Made by a program: the position numbers and the translations under genes. Shown in pieces: positions 1-6,586 of a DNA stretch of 64,000 nt. The stretch is taken from the NCBI GenBank assembly GCA_964398775.1, contig CAYNND010000001.1, positions 1 to 64,000 on the forward strand. The letters are read 5' to 3'. The notes under the pieces are model-generated. The model searched no databases and was not told the DNA's origin. It saw nothing but the letters and a program-made list of their open reading frames with translations. The DNA comes from CAYNND01 sp964398775. GTDB lineage: Bacteria > Patescibacteriota > Minisyncoccia > Phycocordibacterales > UBA2100. Each line of letters opens with the position of its first letter. Within the stretch, counting starts at the first letter, position 1.

Positions 1-348
1 CTTATCTGGTATGGTCTCCGCGCTATCCAAATCATCTCACTCCTTCTCATCATCATTGCTCTTCTCTTCTTGATAATCATTAGTATCCTGCTTGGTACAC
101 GCAAGGTGCGGGCACTCAAGCGTCTCATGCAAAAGGAACTTGCACGCACCGAACAAGATATTCATAAAGTTTTTACTGTCCTGCATGACGACACGAAGCG
201 CCGCATGCATCTCCTCGAGAAAGCACAGGCAAAGCGTAAGCTCACTCGTGAAGAAACCACGATACTCGCTGAGTACATGGAGGATTTGAAAGATGCTGAG
301 AAATTCCTTACAAAGGAGATTCGCGATATCGAGGATAAAAACTTATAG
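1..348 (+). CDS. C-terminal part of a membrane-anchored helical protein (5' truncated)
   Basis: The frame is open from the first base of the window and ends with TAG at 346-348, so the start lies outside. The first codons encode an almost pure Leu/Ile/Phe run (about residues 10-32), which reads as one transmembrane segment. It is followed by a basic patch (GTRKVRALKR) and about 75 highly charged residues with helical or coiled-coil character. The basic patch suggests the tail is cytoplasmic. I recognise no family. A TTG at 70 could be taken as a start, but the upstream codons continue the same hydrophobic helix. Confidence 0.6.
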   Translation, partial: LIWYGLRAIQIISLLLIIIALLFLIIISILLGTRKVRALKRLMQKELARTEQDIHKVFTVLHDDTKRRMHLLEKAQAKRKLTREETTILAEYMEDLKDAEKFLTKEIRDIEDKNL

Positions 349-385
349 ACAAGCTCACGCGCACTTACTGAGTCTGTAAAACTAT

Positions 386-1003
386 TTACAACTCGAGCTG
401 CTTCTCAATATCTTCCAGCACTGGCACTGTAGGCTCTCCTGTTGCAGCGCGCATGTACGGGACAAAAGATGTTGCGGGTGTGATACCTGCCACTGTTGAT
501 TCATCTACTGAGATTATACCGCCTGTACGTGTCAGAATGACGCGAGTACCCTCAATGTCTGCATCATCAGCAAACACAAGGAGTTCCATAGTCTCTGTAT
601 TTCCATCTTCCGTTGTAAACTCCCATCCAGATGCCGCACCTGACCATGTATAGCCTGCGTCACGCTTGCTCTCACATGTCTGCTGTATTGTAGCCACATC
701 GCCAACAACTGACAGCACTGAAGTCACGTAATATGAATGTGGGCAGAGGGTATCGTCTGTTTTTTCCGGCCGAGATACGAGCACCATATCTTGCCCTACT
801 GGAGTAGCTGTCTCTACCCGGACAAGCTCTTGTTGTTGTACATGTGTTGTCGCATAGGTTGCGCCTGCCATATACAAAAGTGCTTCATCATTTGCATCAA
901 GATAGCGATATGCGAAAACACCAGGAACAGCACCAAGAGCGACAGTGCCAAGAATCAAAAAATATTCTTTTACTCCCATTGTGTATTCTTTTTCGGAATT
1001 CAT
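386..1003 (-). CDS. hypothetical membrane-anchored protein
   Basis: The 205 residues carry one N-terminal transmembrane segment (about residues 12-33, EYFLILGTVALGAVPGVFAY). A polar, Thr/Val-rich extracytoplasmic domain follows, with two cysteines (in DTLCPHS and QTCESK) that could form a disulfide. No family was recognised. CAATAT lies 7 nt before the ATG at 1003, which fits a leaderless start. A second ATG (979, MGVKEYF) is possible and would put the membrane segment at the very N-terminus. Confidence 0.6.
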   Translation of the reverse strand: MNSEKEYTMGVKEYFLILGTVALGAVPGVFAYRYLDANDEALLYMAGATYATTHVQQQELVRVETATPVGQDMVLVSRPEKTDDTLCPHSYYVTSVLSVVGDVATIQQTCESKRDAGYTWSGAASGWEFTTEDGNTETMELLVFADDADIEGTRVILTRTGGIISVDESTVAGITPATSFVPYMRAATGEPTVPVLEDIEKQLEL

Positions 1004-1066
1004 ATCAGAAATATTGTGTCTACTTAGTATACTATGAGCACTTTAAATATACAGCGGAGGGTTGCA

Positions 1067-1492
1067 CTACTTGACGTTATGCTTCTTCTTCATATCAGCT
1101 ACAGAGCGTTTGATGAGTTGCTCAAGTACTTTGGTATCGACATCTGCGAGCTTATTAATGTAGAGGCATGAGACACTCGTTTTATATTTCCCAAGTTTCT
1201 GCATGAGCGGTGCATACTCCTTAAAGCCTGGCATGATGTAGACCGTGAGGTTTTGCTTGCGAGGAGAAAATCCTGTCAGTGGCCAGTCCCCTTTCTGCGC
1301 ACTGCGCTCTGACTCATAGTGGTACATGCCGTAGCCAATAATTGAAGTCCCCCACAGGGCAGGCTGCATGCCCGTTGCGTGTTTAAAAATAGAAAGGAGC
1401 GCTTTCGCATCTGCGCGTTTTTTTGCATCAGTAATAGCTGCAATATATGCAGCGACTGATGCTTTTGTTTTTTTGGTTTTGATGTCAGCCAT
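1067..1492 (-). CDS. DUF1801 domain protein (YdhG-like)
   Basis: The 141-residue protein has the DUF1801 pattern: an N-terminal helical part (SVAAYIAAITDAKKRADAKALL), then GMQPALWGTSIIGYGMYHYES, a hydrophobic strand before the conserved FSPRKQNLTVYIMPGF segment, and the C-terminal GKYKTSVSCLYINKLADVD. The family is small, cytoplasmic and poorly understood; some members are annotated as iron chaperones. I start at ATG 1492 because TACGAT lies exactly 6 nt upstream, the leaderless arrangement seen throughout this window; a longer frame to 1567 would run over the neighbouring gene's end. The upstream neighbour is a YdeI-like gene, and these two families often occur together. Confidence 0.85.
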   Translation of the reverse strand: MADIKTKKTKASVAAYIAAITDAKKRADAKALLSIFKHATGMQPALWGTSIIGYGMYHYESERSAQKGDWPLTGFSPRKQNLTVYIMPGFKEYAPLMQKLGKYKTSVSCLYINKLADVDTKVLEQLIKRSVADMKKKHNVK

Positions 1493-1496
1493 AGAA

Positions 1497-1748
1497 CTAT
1501 CGTAGCACACGGTGTTGGCACCCTGCCCAGCAGCATGGACGACGCTTCCCAGATGCAAGACTCTCACAACCCCACGCGATGCGTTTTTCTCGAGTCTCCT
1601 GCTTCTTGGCGCTTGTCATCCAGCAGAGCCACTCGTTGCGTGCAAGCGGAGTAATCGCCTCCCATGTCTTCACAGCACGAGCATCTGCGCTCAGTGCTTC
1701 TCGCACGTCTTTTGGGACTGTATGGACGACTCCAGATGAAAGGGGCAT
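1497..1748 (-). CDS. YdeI/OmpD-associated-type protein, C-terminal domain only
   Basis: These 83 residues match the C-terminal domain of the YdeI/OmpD-associated family: VPKDVREALSADARAVKTWEAI, followed by a W-x5-K-x-ETR-x-KRI pattern (WMTSAKKQETREKRI). In many bacteria this domain is fused behind a DUF1905 domain. Here DUF1905 is a separate gene far away (46,081-46,380). TATACT sits 6 nt before the ATG at 1748, supporting a leaderless start. The last 20 residues are Arg/Cys-rich and unusual. Function is unproven; family links to bacteriocin resistance are weak. Confidence 0.75.
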   Translation of the reverse strand: MPLSSGVVHTVPKDVREALSADARAVKTWEAITPLARNEWLCWMTSAKKQETREKRIAWGCESLASGKRRPCCWAGCQHRVLR

Positions 1749-1807
1749 ATATACAGTATATATCGGCGGAATGAGAATTATATGTGCCTGTCCACGTTAT
1801 CCTGGAA

Positions 1808-2572
1808 TTACCACTTTAATCCTAAGTCATTTCGTATGCTTAGAAATGTACTTTCAAAAGTACCATACTCATCAAATTTCCTTGCAATTATCTCCAAGGT
1901 TTTAATATAAATCTCAATAAAGTATTCTAATGCATGCAACACATACACTTCAGGATCATCACCAGAAATTGAATGTCCGGCCGACAGACGATGATGTTCT
2001 GATTCAGAATAGTACGCGTAAATAAACTGATACATAGATTCGCTTTTTAAATTTTTGATGTTTACTGCACTCTTTAAGCAAAGATCCATCACGCCCGGGA
2101 AAATGTCTTTAGAGTTTTGCCTTATACTCTCAATATCAAGGCCGGTACGCAGAGCTTTATTAAATACACCTAGTGACTTGATGATGCGCGCAGTATTTTT
2201 ATCCTCAGGCTCATAAATTAAGTTCCCTGTGTGGGTAAGCTTTTTGTGGCTCTGGGTGAGGTCCTTTGTTAAAAGTGGAAAAACATCTTCGCTTTTCATG
2301 TTTAGAACATGTTCTGACAATAGTAATATCTCAAAAGAACTCCTTAATGGAAAAAATATAAATGTTCTGCAAGAATTATCTAGCACAATTAAGTGTACTA
2401 AGCGTGATAGTCCGATTATTTCTTTTAAGTAATGCTGAGTATATAACAAACGTAAGTCACTTTTTTCTTTTTTCTCCAAAATTTGCAGAAGCAAGCTAGC
2501 GCAACTATCAACATTACTGATAAGAGTTTTTATGGTGAGAATCTTATTTGCTGTTGGGTTCATAAGTACCAT
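1808..2572 (-). CDS. hypothetical all-helical protein in an AT-rich accessory patch
   Basis: The 254 residues are predicted mostly alpha-helical, without signal peptide or membrane segment. The pattern (RSSFEILLLSEHV early, then SESEHHRLSAGHSIS with paired His) recalls DUF5677-like proteins, but I cannot confirm this. Base composition is visibly more AT-rich than the flanking genes, as for the next gene (2,848-3,231), and palindromes lie between them. This suggests acquired DNA. The start may be ATG 2572 or the in-frame ATG at 2563. Confidence 0.6.
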   Translation of the reverse strand: MVLMNPTANKILTIKTLISNVDSCASLLLQILEKKEKSDLRLLYTQHYLKEIIGLSRLVHLIVLDNSCRTFIFFPLRSSFEILLLSEHVLNMKSEDVFPLLTKDLTQSHKKLTHTGNLIYEPEDKNTARIIKSLGVFNKALRTGLDIESIRQNSKDIFPGVMDLCLKSAVNIKNLKSESMYQFIYAYYSESEHHRLSAGHSISGDDPEVYVLHALEYFIEIYIKTLEIIARKFDEYGTFESTFLSIRNDLGLKW

Positions 2573-2631
2573 CTCTTACGCAATTACCTATCACGACTTA
2601 TTTTCTAATGATAGCATATGCGGTCACAAAT

Positions 2632-2657
2632 ATTTTAAGTGTCGTCACACTTAAAAT
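2632..2657. repeat. perfect 11-bp hairpin with 4-nt loop
   Basis: Arms ATTTTAAGTGT and ACACTTAAAAT are separated by CGTC. It lies 60 bases upstream of the start of the 1,808-2,572 gene and is the first of three successive inverted repeats in this intergenic gap. Confidence 0.85.
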
Positions 2658-2676
2658 TTCTCGATCCAAGCTCGTG

Positions 2677-2696
2677 GTTTCGTCTGGTGACGAAAC
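2677..2696. repeat. perfect 8-bp hairpin
   Basis: GTTTCGTC and GACGAAAC flank a TGGT loop. It sits between the AT-rich hairpin at 2,632 and the long palindrome at 2,709. Confidence 0.8.
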
Positions 2697-2708
2697 ATCA
2701 CTGCGCCT

Positions 2709-2760
2709 CCCGCCCATATTGAAAAACAGTGCGCAGGCACCGTTTTTCAATATGGGCGGG
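2709..2760. repeat. long palindrome, 24-bp arms with one mismatch
   Basis: The arms at 2,709-2,732 and 2,737-2,760 are reverse complements except at one position, separated by a 4-nt loop. The outer part is CCCGCCCATATTG. No U-tract follows on either strand, so it is not a typical terminator. It looks like a mobile or replication-related palindrome. The rest of the gap to 2,847 holds no gene that I can see. Confidence 0.85.
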
Positions 2761-2847
2761 CCGTCTCGGGCTAGAACCTTTTGAGTGCTATACCCAGCTT
2801 GGTGGAATCCCTATATGAAAGTGCGTGGTCTCGACGCGTCTCGTGCG

Positions 2848-3231
2848 CTACTTTTTAAACAACCTCATAAAAAATCGCACAAAGAAATTTGAAGACATAT
2901 AATCTATTGACCTATCCAGCTCAACTACTATTGATGGGTGCGTCCAAGAATTTTTTAAATCTTGCAAAATTCTTTTAGAAACAGGAAAGTACGAAGGGAA
3001 ATTCCTAAGTTCAAAAACTACTGCAATCTGCCTGTGTAATTTCTTTACTTTGTCTGGTTCAATCTGTTCATCAACCAACTCTTTTATTAATGAATGATAC
3101 CTATCGAAACGTTTATCTCTAAGGTATTCAGAAAATTTGTACAAAGACCAAAAAATCCCAAGAACAGCCGCCACGAGGGTATATGTAAGCTCAGAGTGAT
3201 TTAGGAAAAATGAAATAAGTTGTGAAGTCAT
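2848..3231 (-). CDS. hypothetical small membrane protein (AT-rich)
   Basis: The 127 residues have one N-terminal transmembrane helix (about residues 15-32, LTYTLVAAVLGIFWSLYKF). A basic, helical cytoplasmic domain rich in Lys/Arg/Glu follows, ending FFVRFFMRLFKK. No family was recognised. Composition is AT-rich like 1,808-2,572. The gene lies directly downstream of the tRNA-Trp 3' end, a classic position for acquired DNA. Confidence 0.6.
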   Translation of the reverse strand: MTSQLISFFLNHSELTYTLVAAVLGIFWSLYKFSEYLRDKRFDRYHSLIKELVDEQIEPDKVKKLHRQIAVVFELRNFPSYFPVSKRILQDLKNSWTHPSIVVELDRSIDYMSSNFFVRFFMRLFKK

Positions 3232-3267
3232 GGCGCGAGCCGAGCGTAATAATCTATCTCGACTTGG

Positions 3268-3338
3268 CGGGCCCTAGAGGAATCGAACCTCTACCAACGC
3301 TTTTGGAGAGCGATGTTCTACCACTAAACTAAGGACCC
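3268..3338 (-). tRNA. trnW: tRNA-Trp (CCA anticodon)
   Basis: Reverse-complement cloverleaf: acceptor GGGTCCT/AGGGCCC pairs over 7 bp with one G-U. The anticodon loop is CTCCAAA, giving CCA. The T-arm contains GGTTCGATTCC, the discriminator is G, and CCA is encoded at 3,265-3,267. Its upstream neighbour is rpmG, as in many bacteria. Confidence 0.93.
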
Positions 3339-3424
3339 GTGGGCGATACAATAGCACAATTTTTAGCAACAAAAAAGATGTGCTCAAATACGATGAAATT
3401 GGACGCAGTTCGCGAAGCACGAGC

Positions 3425-3467
3425 AAAAAACCCCGAGGCGTACTTTTGGTACGGTGAGGGGTTTTTT
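3425..3467. terminator. bidirectional hairpin between rpmG and tRNA-Trp
   Basis: Outer arms AAAAAACCCC and GGGGTTTTTT plus inner CGTAC/GTACG form a terminator-like hairpin with a T-run on both strands. Confidence 0.6.
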
Positions 3468-3483
3468 GCGTAGTGCGACAAAG

Positions 3484-3507
3484 AAATGCGCCGATTTCGG
3501 CGCATTT
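3484..3507 (-). terminator. rho-independent terminator of rpmG
   Basis: AAATGCGCC and GGCGCATTT form a perfect 9-bp stem directly after the rpmG stop, followed on the minus strand by a T-rich tract. Confidence 0.8.
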
Positions 3508-3509
3508 GA

Positions 3510-3662
3510 TTACTTCTTTGCTTCCTTAAACACAACGTGTTTGCGGAGTTTTTTTGAGTACTTGCGGAGCTCAAGCTTCTTCTGAGTAGTCTTCTTGTTC
3601 TTAGTTGTAACGTATGTGCCTGCACCCTTTGCAGTGAGCTTTATGAGTTTATCTTGTGACAT
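3510..3662 (-). CDS. rpmG: 50S ribosomal protein L33
   Basis: A 50-residue basic protein beginning MSQDKLIKLTAKGAGTYVTT. The core TTKNKKTTQKKLELRKYSKK and the ending KHVVFKEAKK match L33 of the large ribosomal subunit. It lacks the two CxxC pairs, so it is the zinc-independent form. It sits upstream of tRNA-Trp on the same strand, the widely conserved rpmG-trnW order; secE and nusG, which usually follow, are absent here. Its own terminator is at 3,484-3,507. Confidence 0.93.
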   Translation of the reverse strand: MSQDKLIKLTAKGAGTYVTTKNKKTTQKKLELRKYSKKLRKHVVFKEAKK

Positions 3663-3702
3663 AGTGGGGGCAGATTACCCTAAAAAACGCTTCAGCGCAA
3701 GC

Positions 3703-4650
3703 CTAGAGGTCGCACTTGTTCCAGACCGTAATACGCCACACCTCGGGAAGCTGGACGTATTCGTTACTGCAGGAGTCTAAGTAAATGGACTCTGTGCCTT
3801 TCGTCAGCACATCGATGAAGAATGCATCTACATCGTCGTTACGCTGTATATCAAGCACATACCCTGTGACATGGGTATATGAGCTGCGCTCACGTTCAAT
3901 CGGCTCACTCCCCCTGTCGATGACCACTGCACAGGTATCACCACATGACTCTTTTACAACGACCATCTGCTCAATTACGTACCGCCTCACCCCTGCGAGA
4001 CTGATACAGTTATCGCTCGCACCGTCATCACCAGTACATGCACCTCGGGAGAAGCTTATGCCATGTTGTGTGAGGTAACTGCGCGCATCACTTCCGTCAT
4101 GGTCATCAGGGCTAAAGACACCACCGGCGCCACCTTTCATCGACATGGAAGTATCTTCAGGATTATTCTTACGTATATCTGAATATGGATCATCGACGCC
4201 GACAAGTCCTGTACGGTTACCAATGCCAATTGGGTTACTCACATTTCCCGATGGGGTTGCGCAACGGAAGTCATTCCATGGACCAAAACTACTTCCTGGT
4301 CCTCCTACGAGTGCCTTCATGATGGTATCCACTGCGAGCCATCCGCCAAGAATCGCAACGAAGCCGATGACAATTGCTTTAAAGATTCGCTTCGCTTTAC
4401 TGATGTTTTCGGTACTGCCGCCATTTGTGATGTAGAGAAACCCTGCCCACATAAAGAGGAGCGCAGCGCACATGGTACCCAAGAAGATAGCGAAGTTGAT
4501 GAGGTTCTGAATCATCTGCACCATTGAACACCAGGTACAGTCGAGTCCATTACAAGAAACCAATCTGTTCTGACCAAAGACCAATGTCGGGAGTGAAATA
4601 ACAGTTGCGGTGAGTACTATTGTGAGTGTACTTCGTGAAAAAAACTTCAT
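3703..4650 (-). CDS. secreted/membrane protein with TrbC/VirB2-like two-helix region
   Basis: 315 residues. A signal peptide (about 1-26, ending VFGQ) is followed by a short Cys-containing segment (SCNGLDCTWC). Two transmembrane helices follow (NLINFAIFLGTMCAALLFMW and AIVIGFVAILGGWLAVDTIM) around a short polar loop with GGSTENISKAKR. This layout is typical of the pilin-like TrbC/VirB2 proteins common in CPR genomes. A polar, Cys-containing C-terminal domain of about 190 residues is unique to this protein. No other type IV secretion gene is visible nearby, so a conjugation role is not supported. Confidence 0.65.
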   Translation of the reverse strand: MKFFSRSTLTIVLTATVISLPTLVFGQNRLVSCNGLDCTWCSMVQMIQNLINFAIFLGTMCAALLFMWAGFLYITNGGSTENISKAKRIFKAIVIGFVAILGGWLAVDTIMKALVGGPGSSFGPWNDFRCATPSGNVSNPIGIGNRTGLVGVDDPYSDIRKNNPEDTSMSMKGGAGGVFSPDDHDGSDARSYLTQHGISFSRGACTGDDGASDNCISLAGVRRYVIEQMVVVKESCGDTCAVVIDRGSEPIERERSSYTHVTGYVLDIQRNDDVDAFFIDVLTKGTESIYLDSCSNEYVQLPEVWRITVWNKCDL

Positions 4651-4755
4651 GGGACCAGTATACCAAGTATTTAGAAACGTGAAATATTACTTAAAGGAAA
4701 AGGCAGTCGGTCACCCAAACTGCCCCTCTGTACGTTTCCTATCGCGGAGGTGCGA

Positions 4756-4953
4756 TTAGTCGACGTGTTCTTGTCGGTCACGACGCGCCTTGTAGGCCAC
4801 AATGTCCTTTGCGGACGCATGGCACCACTTGGGTACCCCACACCGGAAATGTACTACCGGCACAGGATCATCCGATATCTTCCTCGAGGGAAGTTGTTCG
4901 GACTGCGGTTCCCGTGTTTGAACACGATTTTTTTGTTGCTTTGGTTTCGGCAT
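4756..4953 (-). CDS. small basic hypothetical protein with strong ribosome-binding site
   Basis: 65 residues, rich in Lys/Arg/Gln at the N-terminus, with a CGVPKWC Cys pair in the middle and a basic tail. AGGAGGGCAAT precedes the ATG at 4953. A promoter-like TATACG and a small hairpin (GTCCA/TGGAC) lie in the leader. The unit is monocistronic and has a different initiation style from most genes here. No family recognised; the Cys pair alone does not establish zinc binding. Confidence 0.55.
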   Translation of the reverse strand: MPKPKQQKNRVQTREPQSEQLPSRKISDDPVPVVHFRCGVPKWCHASAKDIVAYKARRDRQEHVD

Positions 4954-5033
4954 ATTGCCCTCCTACCTCTCTCCAAGCAGTCCACTGTGGACCAAGAAAG
5001 CGTATACCCAAAAAAGCATCATGGCAAGAATAA

Positions 5034-5060
5034 AGCCCCAGCGACGATGTCACTGGGGCT
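5034..5060 (-). terminator. terminator of the 5,078-5,695 gene
   Basis: AGCCCCAG and CTGGGGCT form an 8-bp stem, followed on the minus strand by TTTATTCTT, shortly after the stop codon. Confidence 0.75.
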
Positions 5061-5077
5061 CTTGCAGAGTGGACGGG

Positions 5078-5695
5078 TTACATCCACTCGGCAAGGGGAG
5101 CTCTCGTAGTGGAGCGGTACCACGCGCACACGGCAGCGATGGTTGACGCCACAAGAACCATATACAGGGGAAGCGCATAGTTGGCTACAGTGTGCTCAGT
5201 GATGGCGAATAGTGAGATGCCATACCCAGCAGCAAACAGTGCCCACGATACCGGACGGTCGCTCTCTGGTCTCTTGATGACCGCGACAATCGTCGGAATC
5301 GCTGCGATTGCATCTGCCATGATGGACACATACAACGCATATTGCGCTAACTCCTTACTTTCCTTGAGTAGCCACCAGAGGTAGAGTGCAAACAGCGCTG
5401 CAGCAGCACAGACCATCTCGGTCGTACTGAATCGCTGCCATTCACCACTTCGCCTCGCAAGCAGCAGCACGGTTATCGCGAATGGCTCGAGAAACCCAAC
5501 GAGCGCTGACCACACACTTTCACCACTACTTGCAGTTATGTATGAGATCAATATCACGAAATTTATGAGCGACCAGAGCGACCATGTTGTTGTGTTTGGA
5601 CTCACAACGCCGTGGTACGTCTTGTAGACATAAATCACCATGCCAAGGAACGGGAGTAATCCTGAAAGAACTATAAGTATTCCCTGTGCGTTCAT
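5078..5695 (-). CDS. PQ-loop/SemiSWEET-like multi-pass membrane protein (paralog 1)
   Basis: About 205 residues with six or seven hydrophobic helices. Two PQ-loop-like stretches are visible: LGMVIYVYKTYHGVVSPNTT followed by WSLWSL, and AAIPTIVAVIKRPESDRPVS. PQ-loop proteins move sugars, amino acids or other small solutes, but the substrate cannot be told here. Start at ATG 5695 because AAGGAAG precedes it with good spacing; an adjacent GTG is at 5698. Two more paralogs are at 25,566 and 26,149. It has its own terminator. Confidence 0.65.
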   Translation of the reverse strand: MNAQGILIVLSGLLPFLGMVIYVYKTYHGVVSPNTTTWSLWSLINFVILISYITASSGESVWSALVGFLEPFAITVLLLARRSGEWQRFSTTEMVCAAAALFALYLWWLLKESKELAQYALYVSIMADAIAAIPTIVAVIKRPESDRPVSWALFAAGYGISLFAITEHTVANYALPLYMVLVASTIAAVCAWYRSTTRAPLAEWM

Positions 5696-5870
5696 CACGC
5701 ACTTCCTTTCTTCTGTAACACTTCAGGCAGGGATACGCGCCTGACAAATTATTTCTACAATTATTTTCTGCAATGTCAATGTTTTGCTTGAGAAATCTGC
5801 AGGAGTATCGGGCTTTAAATGCTGGAACGTTGTTTTGGTATTAAGGTCGGAGGATTCGAATTCCCCCGGT

Positions 5871-5911
5871 GCTACAAAATACAACAAAACCCAAGGCTAT
5901 CTCCTTGGGTT
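5871..5911. repeat. 41-nt direct repeat, copy 1 (tRNA-end plus terminator module)
   Basis: Identical to 6,043-6,083. It contains the stem CCCAAGG/CCTTGGG with a 6-nt loop, and directly follows a tRNA T-arm-like sequence at about 5,848-5,870 (GATTCGAATTCCCCCGG). No matching tRNA 5' half is present upstream, so the T-arm is a fragment. I see no coding gene in 5,699-6,094. Confidence 0.8.
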
Positions 5912-5964
5912 GAATGCCGTCATGGGATTCGTCCCGCAGTAACTAATTCATTTCATTCATAAGT

Positions 5965-6050
5965 TCTGCTGGACGCGGCGCGGCAACCGTTTGATTACAA
6001 ACGGACTTTGTTTGCCTTGCGCCGTTCGAATCCCCCCGCGTTGCTACAAA
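5965..6050 (+). other. tRNA-like remnant or palindromic insertion
   Basis: GGCGCGGCAA pairs with TTGCC-TT-GCGCC around an inner hairpin CCGTTTG/CAAACGG. It is followed by GTTCGAATCCCCCCGCG, a tRNA 3'-end look-alike. Acceptor-like GACGCGG and CCGCGTT could pair, but there is no D-arm and no valid T-stem. I read it as a decayed tRNA or a palindromic element that captured a tRNA end. Confidence 0.45.
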
Positions 6051-6083
6051 ATACAACAAAACCCAAGGCTATCTCCTTGGGTT
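6043..6083. repeat. 41-nt direct repeat, copy 2; shared bidirectional terminator
   Basis: Identical to 5,871-5,911. Its hairpin is also the terminator of tRNA-Tyr on the minus strand. The whole 6,024-6,112 segment is an imperfect inverted repeat centred on this hairpin, because both sides carry a tRNA 3' end. Confidence 0.8.
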
Positions 6084-6094
6084 TTGGTATTTTG

Positions 6095-6177
6095 TGCGCC
6101 GGGGGGGATTCGAACCTCCGAAGCCGAATGGCAATTGGTTTACAGCCAATCCTCTTTGACCACTTGAGTACCGACGC
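6095..6177 (-). tRNA. trnY: tRNA-Tyr (GTA anticodon)
   Basis: Acceptor GCGTCGG/CCGGCGC gives 7 bp including one G-U. The anticodon loop is CTGTAAA (GTA). There is a long class II variable arm and a T-arm with GGTTCGAATCC. The discriminator is A; CCA is not encoded. The length of 83 nt is normal for tRNA-Tyr. Confidence 0.92.
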
Positions 6178-6264
6178 GCTGCGATAGACTACCATACCCC
6201 ACTTCATTTGTGAATCCTTACTGGCACTGTGCATAACACTGTTGCCCTATACCTACACAGGCGT

Positions 6265-6373
6265 ACGATGAGTACTGAAGAGCGGCCCTCTTCATGTTTC
6301 CTCCCGCCCCTTCTCTCCGGGGCTACCTTGGCAGCGCTTGGACTGAACATCCAAATCCGCTGCCCTTTTTTTT
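6265..6373 (+). ncRNA. candidate structured RNA with terminator
   Basis: A non-coding, GC-rich stretch with hairpins GAAGAG/CTCTTC and GCCCC/GGGGC. It ends in GGCAGCG/CGCTGCC (6,330-6,364), containing an inner TTGGA/TCCAA, followed by eight T residues. That is a convincing plus-strand terminator. The promoter is not clear. A possible reading frame from 6,268 has no good ribosome-binding site and runs through the terminator. Confidence 0.4.
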
Positions 6374-6399
6374 ACATGATATTTCATACGCAGCAGCCA

Positions 6400-6534
6400 C
6401 CTTGCATTGCTCGGGCACTCGGCTTACGATTGGAAACGACGTCGAGGTCCCCCGCCTCAGCGTCACGGTGTGCACCGTCCCCGCACACCAACTTGGCGGT
6501 GCTGTGCCCTCCCTCGCAGCCCGCCTTTTTCTTT
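6400..6534 (+). ncRNA. second GC-rich structured stretch with terminator-like end
   Basis: Contains GACG-GAGG/CCTC-CGTC, ACGGTG/CACCGT and a terminal GGCGGTGC/GCA-GC-CCGCC hairpin at 6,495-6,525, followed by TTTTTCTTT. No promoter was found and no coding potential seen. It could be part of one longer RNA together with 6,265-6,373. Confidence 0.3.
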
Positions 6535-6541
6535 GCAAAAC

Positions 6542-6567
6542 AAAACCCTCTCATCAGAGAGGGTTTT
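6542..6567. terminator. terminator of the large surface-protein gene
   Basis: AAAACCCTCTC and GAGAGGGTTTT with an ATCA loop form a near-perfect symmetric hairpin with T-runs on both strands, 20 nt after the minus-strand stop. Confidence 0.85.
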
Positions 6568-6586
6568 GCATATCTTGAATGGAAAA

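Noticed and set aside
2754..2778. tRNA-Trp 3'-end copy as a right attachment site
   Set aside because: GGCGGGCC and AGAACC resemble the tRNA end, but similarity is too broken to call a direct repeat.
3703..4650. Part of a type IV secretion/conjugation system
   Set aside because: Only a TrbC/VirB2-like two-helix region is seen; no VirB4, VirB6 or relaxase genes are in the window.
4750..5146. Overlapping plus-strand frames opposite the 4,756 and 5,078 genes
   Set aside because: They cross a terminator and have no family match; shadows of the minus-strand genes.
5848..6050. Two additional functional tRNA genes on the plus strand
   Set aside because: Only T-arm and acceptor-like 3' parts are present; no D-arm, no valid T-stem in the second, and no matching 5' acceptor for the first.
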